The notes under the pieces: generated by a model
What the model was told of the DNA's origin: nothing
Database searches by the model: none
The model's input: the letters and a program-made list of their open reading frames with translations, nothing else
Part shown: positions 16,951 to 24,140 of the stretch, one piece after another
How positions within the stretch are numbered: the first letter of the stretch is position 1
Layout of the letters: each line of letters opens with the position of its first letter
NCBI RefSeq assembly: GCF_900108335.1
Contig: NZ_FNVT01000008.1
Location: 124,001-188,000, forward strand
Reading direction: 5' to 3'
Origin: Nonomuraea solani
Lineage (GTDB): Bacteria; Actinomycetota; Actinomycetes; Streptosporangiales; Streptosporangiaceae
Length of the DNA: 64,000 nucleotides
Program-made: the position numbers and the translations under genes

Positions 16951-17661
16951 ATGACCACAGTGCCGCGTCCGGCGCGCCCCAGCCGTGCCGCCGAGGCCCA
17001 GGAGGGCGTCAAGGACCTCATCGTCCGGCGCGGACTGGTGGCCGGAGACCCTCTGCCCACCGAATCGGAGCTGATGGAGGAGCTGCAGGTCAGCCGCAAC
17101 TCCATCAGAGAGGCACTGAAGGCGCTGCAGGCGGTCGGCATCGTCGACATCCGCCACGGCTTCGGCATGTTCGTGGGCCGGATGTCGCTCGCGGGATTAG
17201 TGGACGAGCTGACCTTCCACAGCCGCATCACCCTCCAGAACGGCGCCCACCACCTGGCCCACCTGGTGGAGATCCGCGAGATCCTGGAGAGCGGCCTCGT
17301 GCAGCGCCTGATCGAGCTGGGCCCCGGGGCCGACCTGACGCCGGTCGGCGACGTCATGGCCAGGATGGAGAGCGAGGCGCAGGCCGGCCTGGTCTCCCCC
17401 GAGACCGACCGCCTCTTCCACGACCTCCTCTACCGCCCGCTCGGCAACCCCCTGGTCAGCCAACTGCTCGGCGCCTTCTGGGACGTCTACTTCCAGCTCC
17501 GCGACGCCCTCGGCACCCCCGACGAGTCCGCGGCCGACGTGGCCAGACGGCACCGCGACATCTACAGCGCCGTGCTCAAGGGCGACCGCGCCGCCGCGGT
17601 GGCCGCCGTACAGGCGCACTTCGAGGGCGTACGCAACCGCGTCGCCCGCATCGAGGGCTAG
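16951..17661 (+). CDS. GntR-family regulator, FadR subfamily
   Basis: The 236-residue protein has an N-terminal GntR winged helix (VKDLIVRRGLVAGDPLPTESELMEELQVSRNSIREALKALQAVGIVDIRHGFGMFV). It is followed by an all-helical FCD effector domain (HLVEIREILESGLVQRLIELGP, DRLFHDLLYRPLGNPLVSQLL, ARRHRDIYSAVLKGDRAAAVAAVQAHFEGVRNRV) with the scattered Asp/His positions that usually bind a metal and a carboxylic acid. The ATG has GAAAGGA upstream; a TTG nine codons earlier is less likely. It is divergent from the ABC/DapA operon and probably represses it until the imported acid binds. Its stop overlaps that of the convergent HD gene within a shared CTAG. Confidence 0.93.
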   Translation: MTTVPRPARPSRAAEAQEGVKDLIVRRGLVAGDPLPTESELMEELQVSRNSIREALKALQAVGIVDIRHGFGMFVGRMSLAGLVDELTFHSRITLQNGAHHLAHLVEIREILESGLVQRLIELGPGADLTPVGDVMARMESEAQAGLVSPETDRLFHDLLYRPLGNPLVSQLLGAFWDVYFQLRDALGTPDESAADVARRHRDIYSAVLKGDRAAAVAAVQAHFEGVRNRVARIEG

Positions 17662-18239
17662 TCAGGCCAGCGCTCCACCCTTCGCCACCGCGCCCGCCAC
17701 TCCCCGAACCACTGCGCGAACCACGGATGGGCCGCGGCCAGCGGCATGATGTGCGCGACCGTCTCCAGGTAGTAGCGCCGCTGGAACCGCCACGGCATCC
17801 GCTGCAACTCCTGGACGTTGCTCGTCCGGTCGGCCAGCTTGACCAGCACGGCCTGCGGCGGCGCCTTGGCCAGCGAGGCCAGGTAGTCGGCCTTCCGGCC
17901 GCCCGGCGGCTTGCTCACCCACCGCACGAGCGCGGCCACGCGGGGACCGAACCGCTTGCCGACCTCCGCCTCGGTGCACGGCGTGTCCTCCACCACGTCG
18001 TGCAGCACGATCGCGATCAGCAGGTCTCTGTCGTCCAGCCGGGCGCCGGCCACGGCCACCTCCAGCGCCTCCAGCAGGTGCTCCACGTACGGCCGCCCGG
18101 TGGGCCGCTGCTGCACCCCATGCTGCCGCCGGGCGAAGGCGACCGCCTCGCGCAGGGCGTCCACGGTGGGCGTCGGAAGCGCCTGGCCCAGTGGGCCCTC
18201 AGCGTGCGCCCACGACGGCCAGCTCGTGAAGATCTCCAT
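17658..18239 (-). CDS. HD-domain phosphohydrolase, RelA/SpoT hydrolase-like
   Basis: The 193-residue protein resembles the isolated hydrolase part of RelA/SpoT (small alarmone hydrolase/MESH1-like). It has ALREAVAFARRQHGVQQRPTGRPYVEHLLEALEVA, then the metal motif IVLHDVVEDT (HDxxED), EVGKRFGPRVAALVRWVSKPP and VLVKLADRTSNVQEL. No synthetase domain is present. It may remove pyrophosphate from (p)ppGpp or a related nucleotide, or act on another substrate; the sequence alone does not fix this. Confidence 0.87.
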   Translation of the reverse strand: MEIFTSWPSWAHAEGPLGQALPTPTVDALREAVAFARRQHGVQQRPTGRPYVEHLLEALEVAVAGARLDDRDLLIAIVLHDVVEDTPCTEAEVGKRFGPRVAALVRWVSKPPGGRKADYLASLAKAPPQAVLVKLADRTSNVQELQRMPWRFQRRYYLETVAHIMPLAAAHPWFAQWFGEWRARWRRVERWPD

Positions 18240-18289
18240 TGCGCTCCTCTATCTGCGTTCTCGTCTTCGGCGTGCCCCCGAGCGTGTCC

Positions 18290-18302
18290 TAGGCTGAGAA
18301 TA
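18290..18302 (+). promoter_or_regulatory. Putative -10 box for a leaderless transcript
   Basis: TAGGCT (18290-18295) is six bases before the ATG at 18302 and there is no ribosome-binding sequence between them. Confidence 0.45.
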
Positions 18303-19162
18303 TGGCCGAGATCGCCGTCCCCGATGGGTCGTGGACGTTCAATGGGGAAATGCTCCGTATCGTCCCCGGGAGCGACAAGGAGGTCCACGAACTGCGCAGG
18401 ACGCTGGGCGAAGTGCCGATCCCGCTGGAGGCCATCGCGGGTGTGACGTTCGAGCCCGCCCGCAAGGGCGGCCATCTCCGCCTCCGGCTCCGCAGGGGAG
18501 CCGACGCCCTGTCCGACGTCGTCGCGGGCACGCTGGGGCCGCCCGCCGACCCCTACCGGCTGGCCGTGCCGAAGAACCGCACGGGGGCCGCCGAATACTT
18601 CGCCGACGACATCCGCGACACCCTGCTCGTCTACCAGACGCCCAGCGCCGCCTGCGACGACTACCTGCTGCCCGTCCCCGATGTGCCCATCTCGGCCACG
18701 GCCGGCGACGGCACGGCGATCTTCGACGGCGAGCGGGTGCGGCTGGAGTGGACCGGGTTCGCGAGCACGGAGAAGGACAAGGCCGGCCCGCAGGAGTTCC
18801 CGCTCTCCGAGGTGACCGGCGTGGAGTGGAAGCCGCAGTCCGGCATGGGCTACGGCACGCTGCGCTTCCGCGTCAAGGGCGAGGGCCCGGCCAAACCTCC
18901 GCAGAAGGACCCGCACTGCGTGTCGTGGGGCATCCAGCGCTTCGGCGGCGCCACGGCCCTGGTCGCCGCGGCGGTGCTGGCCCGGCTGCCGCGCGAGGTG
19001 CCCGAGCTGCCGCCGCCACCGGGGCCGGCCGCCGACGACGTGCACGACGCGGTCCTGCGCCGCCTGACCGAGCTGGGGCAGTTACACCGCTCCGGCGTAC
19101 TGACCGACGAAGAGTTCGCCCTGGCCAAGCAGGCCATGATCCGCCGCCTACAGGAATCCTGA
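18302..19162 (+). CDS. DUF4429 protein with C-terminal SHOCT motif
   Basis: The 286-residue protein has two tandem DUF4429-like units: residues 5-85 (GSWTFNGEMLRIVPG...AIAGVTFEPARKGGHLRLRLR) and about 135-230 (GDGTAIFDGERVRLEWTG...EVTGVEWKPQSGMGYGTLRF). Each is an actinobacterial PH-like beta fold of unknown role. The last 40 residues (AVLRRLTELGQLHRSGVLTDEEFALAKQAMIRRL) form a SHOCT helix pair, an oligomerisation motif. No signal peptide. It may be co-transcribed with the deaminase that starts 12 bases after its stop. Confidence 0.87.
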   Translation: MAEIAVPDGSWTFNGEMLRIVPGSDKEVHELRRTLGEVPIPLEAIAGVTFEPARKGGHLRLRLRRGADALSDVVAGTLGPPADPYRLAVPKNRTGAAEYFADDIRDTLLVYQTPSAACDDYLLPVPDVPISATAGDGTAIFDGERVRLEWTGFASTEKDKAGPQEFPLSEVTGVEWKPQSGMGYGTLRFRVKGEGPAKPPQKDPHCVSWGIQRFGGATALVAAAVLARLPREVPELPPPPGPAADDVHDAVLRRLTELGQLHRSGVLTDEEFALAKQAMIRRLQES

Positions 19163-19173
19163 GGAATCAAGAC

Positions 19174-19602
19174 GTGACACAGACCGAGGAGAAGCTCCTG
19201 CGCCGGGCCATCGAGCTGGCCGCGGAGGCCCGCACCGGCGGCAACCCGCCGTTCGGCTCGCTGCTGGCCGCGCCCGACGGCACGATCCTGGCCGAGGAGC
19301 GCAACTCCTCGCTCACCGACCGGGACATCACCGCCCACCCCGAGCTGAAGCTGGCCCGCTGGGCGGCGCGCGAGCTCGAACCGGAGGTGGCGGCCACGAC
19401 CACGATGTACACGAGCTGCCAGCCCTGCGGGATGTGCGCCGGGGCCATCGCCCGCTCGGGCCTCGGCCGGGTGGTCTACGCCCTGTCCGGCGACCAGCTC
19501 AACGGCCTCAAGCCGCCCGGCACCGGCTTCACCGACGCGCCGTCGGAGGGCCCCGCGCTCTACGACGAGGCCCGGGTTCCGGTGGAGGGCTACTACACCT
19601 AG
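19174..19602 (+). CDS. Zinc-dependent nucleoside/base deaminase (CDA superfamily)
   Basis: The 142-residue protein has the cytidine/guanine deaminase fold with the zinc motifs TAHPELKLARWA (His, proton-shuttling Glu) and SCQPCGMCAGAI (PCxxC). The usual HAE is HPE here, seen in the guanine deaminase/tRNA deaminase-like branch. NPPFGSLLAAPDGTILAEERNSS is the substrate-binding entry. The ending (PVEGYYT) fits small cytosolic nucleoside deaminases. The GTG start is preceded by GAGGAA. The exact substrate (guanine, cytosine or a nucleoside) is not evident. Confidence 0.9.
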   Translation: MTQTEEKLLRRAIELAAEARTGGNPPFGSLLAAPDGTILAEERNSSLTDRDITAHPELKLARWAARELEPEVAATTTMYTSCQPCGMCAGAIARSGLGRVVYALSGDQLNGLKPPGTGFTDAPSEGPALYDEARVPVEGYYT

Positions 19603-19671
19603 GCAAGCCGCTACCTTCCGCATACGATCGACTGCGGAAAGTAGCGTTCAAGCTCAGGTGCAGGAGGCGCA

Positions 19672-20004
19672 ATGTCCAGGGGAACGCGTATCGCCGCGGC
19701 GGTGGCCGGCTCGCTCGTGCTCATGTCGGCCATCCCGGCCACACCCGCCGCGGCGGCGGCCACGATCCTCGACTGCGACACCTTCGTGCACGCCAACGAC
19801 CGTGACCTCGGCATCGCCGCCTGCAGCAACCCCACGGGCCAGACCTGGATCTTCCGGGCCGTGGTCGTCTGCGGCCGCGCCCCCGACGCGGTCGGCGAGT
19901 GGGTGACGCTTCCGCCGGGCGGCTACGGGGAGTCGCAGGGCTACTGCGCCGGCATCTTCACCAGCGGCGTCGGCGCCGTCGGCGTGGACGAACGACCGGC
20001 CTGA
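19672..20004 (+). CDS. Small secreted protein of unknown function
   Basis: The 110-residue precursor has a clear Sec signal peptide (MSRGTRIAAAVAGSLVLMSAIPATPAAA, cleavage near AAA-AT). It leaves a mature domain of about 80 residues with four cysteines (DCDTF, AACSN, VVCGR, GYCAG), probably two disulfides. A GGAGG ribosome site lies just upstream of the ATG. It is followed by a strong terminator, so it is probably monocistronic. I recognise no family. Confidence 0.8.
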   Translation: MSRGTRIAAAVAGSLVLMSAIPATPAAAAATILDCDTFVHANDRDLGIAACSNPTGQTWIFRAVVVCGRAPDAVGEWVTLPPGGYGESQGYCAGIFTSGVGAVGVDERPA

Positions 20005-20011
20005 AACACCG

Positions 20012-20046
20012 AAACGGGCACCGTCCGATTGGACGGTGCCCGTTTT
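20012..20046 (+). terminator. Rho-independent terminator
   Basis: A perfect 15-bp stem (arms 20012-20026 and 20031-20045) with loop GATT ends in TTTT. It terminates transcription from the secreted-protein gene and lies between it and the tRNA gene that faces it. Confidence 0.9.
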
Positions 20047-20054
20047 CGTGGTGG

Positions 20055-20128
20055 TGCGCCGCCAGGGACTCGAACCCCGGACCCGCTGATTAAGAGTCAG
20101 CTGCTCTAACCAACTGAGCTAGCGGCGC
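20055..20128 (-). tRNA. tRNA-Lys (anticodon CTT)
   Basis: The reverse strand folds as a 74-base tRNA. It has acceptor stem GCGCCGC/GCGGCGC plus discriminator A, D-loop region CTCAGTTGGTTAGAG, anticodon arm CTGAC-TCTTAAT-CAG with CTT at the anticodon, and T-arm with GGTTCGAGTCC. CCA is not separately resolved as encoded (CCAC follows). Confidence 0.95.
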
Positions 20129-20182
20129 AACAGAAGAAACTCTATCAGCCGCCGCACAGTGCCCGAGCCGCCGCCCGAACCC

Positions 20183-21109
20183 TCAGCCCAGCCGCGCGGC
20201 GAGCTTCCCGTACGCGCCCAGCACCACGTCCCAGAACCGCTCCACGTCCACGGACGTCGCCACGAGCGCGTTCGGCCGGCGGTCGCGCAGCTTGAAGTCC
20301 GTCACGGTCATGCCCCGGGTGAACTGCCCCATCGTCTCCACGTCCACCACGGCCGGCACGCAGGTGAACAACGACGGGTCCAGCACGTACGCCACCGCGC
20401 ACGCGTCATGGATGGCCGGCCCGCCCTCCGCCGTCACGACCCCGTAGAACCGCGCGGCCGGCACCAGCAGCTCCGACAGCCGGCCGAGCCCCCGCATCCG
20501 CTCCAGCACGTCGGCCGTCACCACCGCCGACAGCGTCACGTCGAGGCCCAGCATCGTCACCGTCCACCCGGCCTCGAAGACCACGGCGGCCGCCTCGGGG
20601 TCGGCCAGCATGTTGAACTCGGCCGCCGGGTTGTGGTTGCCACGGGTGTAGGAGCCGCCCATGATGACCAGGTCGCGGGCCCACTCGACGACGCGGGGCT
20701 CCCTGCGTACGGCGAGGGCCAGGTTGGTCAGCGGCCCGACGGCCACCAGCGTGATCTCGCCCGGGTCGGCCTTCAGCGTCTCGATGATGTGATCGACCGC
20801 GTGCCCCGGCGACGCCCCCCGCTCAGGGGCGGGCAGGACGACGTCCCCGAGCCCGCCGGCCCCGTGCACGTGAGCGGCTCTGACGGTCTGCCGCAGCAGG
20901 GCGCCCGCGCTGCCCGGCGTCACCGGTACGTCTCCCATGCCGAGGAACTCGCGCAGCGCCAGCGCGTTCGCCGTGGTCAGGGAGAGATCGACGTTGCCGC
21001 CCACCGTGGTGACGCCCACGACGTCGAGGAAGTCGGCGGACCCGGCGGCCAGGGCCAAGGCGAGCGCGTCGTCGATACCGGGGTCACAGTCGATAAGAAC
21101 TTTCTTCAC
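20183..21109 (-). CDS. Inosine-uridine type nucleoside hydrolase
   Basis: The 308-residue enzyme hydrolyses the N-glycosidic bond of nucleosides, releasing base plus ribose. The Ca2+-binding Asp cluster is present as VLIDCDPGIDDALALALAAG. Further family motifs are VVGVTTVGGNVDL, LVAVGPLTNLALAV, VIMGGSYTRGNHNPAAEFNMLADPEAAAVVFEAG and the catalytic-side HDACAVAYVLDP. GTG at 21109 starts right at the conserved first strand. TATCCT eight bases upstream looks like a -10 box, giving a nearly leaderless mRNA. A longer in-frame extension to 21253 would read through hairpin DNA and is rejected. Confidence 0.92.
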   Translation of the reverse strand: MKKVLIDCDPGIDDALALALAAGSADFLDVVGVTTVGGNVDLSLTTANALALREFLGMGDVPVTPGSAGALLRQTVRAAHVHGAGGLGDVVLPAPERGASPGHAVDHIIETLKADPGEITLVAVGPLTNLALAVRREPRVVEWARDLVIMGGSYTRGNHNPAAEFNMLADPEAAAVVFEAGWTVTMLGLDVTLSAVVTADVLERMRGLGRLSELLVPAARFYGVVTAEGGPAIHDACAVAYVLDPSLFTCVPAVVDVETMGQFTRGMTVTDFKLRDRRPNALVATSVDVERFWDVVLGAYGKLAARLG

Positions 21110-21130
21110 AAACAGGGAGGATACGCATGA

Positions 21131-21211
21131 ATCGGGCCGGGCAGTTCCCCCAAAACTGCCCGGCCCGATCGTTGGCGGTCCGGGCCGGCGCTTTCCCCCA
21201 AAAGCGCCGGC
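21131..21211. repeat. Two adjacent perfect hairpins with matching loops
   Basis: Hairpin 1 has a 16-bp perfect stem (21131-21146 and 21154-21169). Hairpin 2 has an 11-bp perfect stem (21184-21194 and 21201-21211). Both loops sit in the same core, TTCCCCCAAAA. They lie between the OsmC stop and the nucleoside hydrolase start, both transcribed leftwards, so they may terminate the OsmC transcript. The rest of the 250-base gap holds no gene. Confidence 0.6.
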
Positions 21212-21360
21212 GGTCCCGCACTCGCGAACCGCGGTCCCCCTCCGCGTCCGCATCGGTGAAGGTCTACCGGTCAGGGTGGAGTGCTCCTGACCTGCTCCAA
21301 CGCTACCGAGACGAATGCAACGGTCGCGTCATAACGCGGTCGAATATCTGTTTAATCCAC

Positions 21361-21753
21361 CTACGGAAGTTCGAGACGAACCTCGGTGCCGTCCTCCAGA
21401 GATCTGCTCACCGTGCAGTACTTCTCGTGCACCCGCCCGGCCACCGCCCGGAACACCTCGTCGGCCTCCTCGGACGGCAGCTCCACGTCGTACGTGATCG
21501 TCACCGGCCCCAGCTTGTTCGACTCGACCTTCTCCGCCCCGACCGTCATCGCCAGGCGTACCAGCCGGTGCCCGCGCTTGGCGGTGAGCGGCTCGACGGT
21601 CACGATGTTGCACCCGCCCACCGCCGCCAGCAGCAACTCGACGGGGGTGAACACGCCGTCCTCGTCGCCGCCCCCCATCCGTACCTCGGCGCCGCGGGCG
21701 TTCGTGGCCCGGAATCCGCCGTCATCAGTCCGCTCAACACGCACGTTAGCCAT
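21361..21753 (-). CDS. OsmC/Ohr-family peroxiredoxin-like protein
   Basis: The 130-residue protein has the OsmC fold with its two redox cysteines in LLLAAVGGCNIVTVEPLT and VHEKYCTVSRSL. These reduce organic hydroperoxides with a dithiol partner. GGGDEDGVFTPVELLLAAVGG is the family's signature first helix. It is of the YhfA-like general OsmC type rather than Ohr proper. Confidence 0.92.
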   Translation of the reverse strand: MANVRVERTDDGGFRATNARGAEVRMGGGDEDGVFTPVELLLAAVGGCNIVTVEPLTAKRGHRLVRLAMTVGAEKVESNKLGPVTITYDVELPSEEADEVFRAVAGRVHEKYCTVSRSLEDGTEVRLELP

Positions 21754-21805
21754 GTTTCAGACCCTACTCAGAAACCTCTCATGTTCATTCAGGATCGTGG
21801 GTGAC

Positions 21806-22507
21806 ATGGCTAGCGAGGTGAAAGCTGATCAGGGCCCCGTCCTCTTCTGGTCCGGGGTCGCGGTGGCCGAGTTCGGTGCGATCCAGCCCGGCTTCGGCTA
21901 TCCATGGAGTCCGACCGCCTACGCGGCGGCGGCGCTGCTCGTGGCGCTCGGCTTCCTCAGCGTCAAGGCCGCCGACTACCTGCGGACCGAGGAGGCCAGG
22001 CAGCGGCTGCGGCTCGGCGGCTACCTGGCGGGCGCGCTGCTGGTGGCACACCAGTTCAGCTCGACCGCCTACGTGACCGAGCTGAGCCGGGCGGGCTCAC
22101 TCATCCTGTACGCGATGGCGGCCGTGATGGCCGTCTGGAGCCACCGGGTCCCCCACACGACCAGGCCGGCCCTGCTGATCGCCGCCGGGCTCGACCCGGG
22201 CTCGCTGCGCGAACGACTGGCCGGCGAGACGGACACCGTGGCCGTCTACCGCACCGCGCGGGTCACCGACGAGCTGCGCGACCTGGAGGCCCGTTACGGT
22301 CTCATCCTCGTCGTGGGCGACGAGCACGACCCGCGCGCGAAGGAGCGCGTGAGCGCCTCCGGCCTGAGTCGTGAAATTCCTGACATCGCCGACCGCGAGG
22401 TCGTGGTGGCCGGCCCACGGCAGTTCAAGCGGTACGTTGGCGGCGCGTTGTCACGCCTTGCCGTCCCGAGATCACAGATTCGTTTCAAATCCCGGCAAAA
22501 GGTTTAG
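21806..22507 (+). CDS. Membrane protein with a ferredoxin-reductase-like NAD-binding C-terminal segment
   Basis: The 233-residue protein has three hydrophobic segments (about residues 37-55, 71-88 and 97-112). They are followed by a cytoplasmic half that resembles the NAD(P)-binding lobe of ferredoxin/ferric reductases: TDTVAVYRTARVTDELRDLEARYGLILVVGDE, then IADREVVVAGPRQFKRYVGGALSRLAVPRSQIRFKS. The latter has the shape of the usual terminal 'vCGPxxmm..v...L...Gvp..qIh.E.F' strand-helix, but with Ala for the conserved Cys. No FAD-binding beta barrel is present, so it is at most half of the usual reductase. The ApbE-type FMN transferase gene starts 50 bases after its stop. No strong ribosome site precedes the ATG. 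Confidence 0.75.
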   Translation: MASEVKADQGPVLFWSGVAVAEFGAIQPGFGYPWSPTAYAAAALLVALGFLSVKAADYLRTEEARQRLRLGGYLAGALLVAHQFSSTAYVTELSRAGSLILYAMAAVMAVWSHRVPHTTRPALLIAAGLDPGSLRERLAGETDTVAVYRTARVTDELRDLEARYGLILVVGDEHDPRAKERVSASGLSREIPDIADREVVVAGPRQFKRYVGGALSRLAVPRSQIRFKSRQKV

Positions 22508-22556
22508 GTCCGCATTACGCCCTGTCTGCAACGGTGGGTCCGGACAAGGAGGCAAG

Positions 22557-23333
22557 GTGACGACTTTCCCCGGAAGCGCCCGTGTCGAGATGGTCATGGG
22601 CATGCCGGTCAGCGTGGACATCCGCACGGCCCTGCCGGCCCGCGAGATGACTCCTCTGCTGGACGACGCGTTCTCCTGGCTGAGGTGGGTGGAGGACACC
22701 TTCAGCCCGGTGAAGGAGGACAGCCAGATCGGGCGGCTCAACCGCGGCCAGACGATCCGGCAGATCCCCGAGCTCATCGAGGTCCTGCACCGCTGTGACG
22801 AACTCAGCGAGGCCACCGGCGGCTGGTTCGAGTCACGCATCAACGGCGTGATCGACCCGTCCGGATATATCAAGGGCTGGGCGCTGGAGCGCCTGTCCCG
22901 CGCCCTGTGCAACGCGGGCGCCGGCGACCACCGCATCACCGCGGGGGGCGACATCAGGATGCGCGGCTCGGCCGCCCCCGGCAAGCGCTGGCGGGTCGGG
23001 ATCCGCGACCCCCGCACCGACCTGGTGCGCAAGGTCGTCTTCGCTCACGACCTGGGCATCGCCACCTCGGGCGCCACGCCCATCGTCGACCCGCGTACGG
23101 GGGAGGTCCAGAAGGGGCTCGGCTCGGTCACCGTGATCGGTCCCGACCTGGGCGTCGCCGACGCCTATTCCACCGCCATCTACGCCATGGGGCCCATCCT
23201 GGCCAAGCGGTTCGCGGCCGATCTGGCCGAGGAGGGGCCGTACCAGACGATGATCATCACCCGTGACGGGCAGGAGATCAGCACGCCCGGCTTCGCCGGC
23301 TACAGCGGCACCGAGGCCCGCCTGGCGGGGTGA
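22557..23333 (+). CDS. apbE: FAD:protein FMN transferase (ApbE family)
   Basis: The 258-residue protein attaches FMN covalently from FAD to Thr/Ser of a target flavoprotein, using Mg2+. Diagnostic parts are the GxP/TxM start (ARVEMVMGMPVSVDI), ALSRALCNAGAGDHRITAGGDIRMRGSA (substrate/FAD region), LGIATSGATPIVDPRTGE and VADAYSTAIYAMG (metal site Asp and Thr). It is shorter than the typical 300-350 residues and lacks a signal peptide, so it should act in the cytoplasm. GTG has AAGGAGG six bases upstream. The likely partner is the reductase-like membrane protein encoded just before it, though I see no DxxxSGA(T/S) acceptor motif there. Confidence 0.9.
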   Translation: MTTFPGSARVEMVMGMPVSVDIRTALPAREMTPLLDDAFSWLRWVEDTFSPVKEDSQIGRLNRGQTIRQIPELIEVLHRCDELSEATGGWFESRINGVIDPSGYIKGWALERLSRALCNAGAGDHRITAGGDIRMRGSAAPGKRWRVGIRDPRTDLVRKVVFAHDLGIATSGATPIVDPRTGEVQKGLGSVTVIGPDLGVADAYSTAIYAMGPILAKRFAADLAEEGPYQTMIITRDGQEISTPGFAGYSGTEARLAG

Positions 23334-23357
23334 TCCCCACGCGGCGGGCCCGGGCGG

Positions 23358-23633
23358 TCAGGCGTCGGGATGTTTGCGCAGATATTCGATGTAGATCGGG
23401 CGCAGCGCCTCTCCCAGCTTGCCCTCGCCCGCCGCGATGGCATCACTGAGCAGCGCGGAGACCTTGCTGAGGTCGTTGGCGCTCTCGCTGGAGTGTCCGC
23501 TGGCGGCCTCGGCCGCCGGGATCACCTTGAGCAGATCCCACAGGAACCCCAGGTCCCCATGGCGTACGGCGTAACGTACCGCCCGATCGTGCAACTCGTC
23601 GGCCGGCAGCGACTCGAGCCCGTTCTCGTCCAT
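23358..23633 (-). CDS. Small acidic hypothetical protein
   Basis: The 91-residue soluble helical protein (MDENGLESLPADELHDRAVRYAVRHGDLGFLWDLLKVIPAAEA...GEGKLGEALRPIYIEYLRKHP) resembles small actinobacterial conserved proteins of unknown function. A GGGAGG ribosome site precedes the ATG. It is divergent from the holin-like gene. Confidence 0.8.
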   Translation of the reverse strand: MDENGLESLPADELHDRAVRYAVRHGDLGFLWDLLKVIPAAEAASGHSSESANDLSKVSALLSDAIAAGEGKLGEALRPIYIEYLRKHPDA

Positions 23634-23752
23634 CACACTCCCTCCCTTTGCACGCCCCTTCCCCATAGGGCCGACGATAACCGGTGACTACCTGGAGTGA
23701 CCGGCGGGCATCGTAGTGACTGCGCCTATGTGAAGTGGGAGGATCATTCAGC

Positions 23753-24133
23753 GTGAGATTCATCATCAGAACGATCGCGGCGGCAGTGGCCCTGTGGGTG
23801 GCCATTCAGTTCATCGATGGCATCGACGTCAACGCACCCACCAACTCGGCCAGATACTGGGGCGTCCTGCTCCTCGTCGCGCTGATCTTCGGCGTCATCA
23901 ACGCCATCGTCAAGCCCATCGTGAAGGCGCTGGGCTGCGCGATCATCGTGCTGACGCTCGGATTGTTCCTCCTCGTGATCAACGCGGGCATGTTGCTGCT
24001 GACCAGCTGGATCGCCGGTGAGCTGGACATACCCTTCCATGTCGACAATTTCTATCCGGCCGCGTTCTGGGGCGCGATCATCGTCAGCGTGGTGAGCTGG
24101 CTGCTCGGCCTGTTCATCCCCGACAACGACTGA
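23753..24133 (+). CDS. Phage holin family (DUF360/PF04020-type) membrane protein
   Basis: The 126-residue protein has four hydrophobic helices: residues about 4-20, 35-58, 63-85 and 105-122. It carries the family core ARYWGVLLLVALIFGVINAIVKPIVKALGCAIIVLTLGLFLLVINAGMLLLTSWI. Despite the family name these are ordinary bacterial membrane proteins of unknown role and there are no phage genes around it. GTG is preceded by GGGAGG; an in-frame GTG six codons upstream overlaps that ribosome site. Confidence 0.88.
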   Translation: MRFIIRTIAAAVALWVAIQFIDGIDVNAPTNSARYWGVLLLVALIFGVINAIVKPIVKALGCAIIVLTLGLFLLVINAGMLLLTSWIAGELDIPFHVDNFYPAAFWGAIIVSVVSWLLGLFIPDND

Positions 24134-24140
24134 CATCTCT

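Noticed and set aside
19899..20093. Small frame ending in CAARDSNPGPAD
   Set aside because: This is translation of the terminator and the tRNA-Lys gene; the ARDSNPGP peptide is a known signature of antisense tRNA reading.
23753..24133. Prophage remnant suggested by the holin-like protein
   Set aside because: The PF04020-type family is widespread in bacterial chromosomes and no other phage gene, integrase or att site is nearby.
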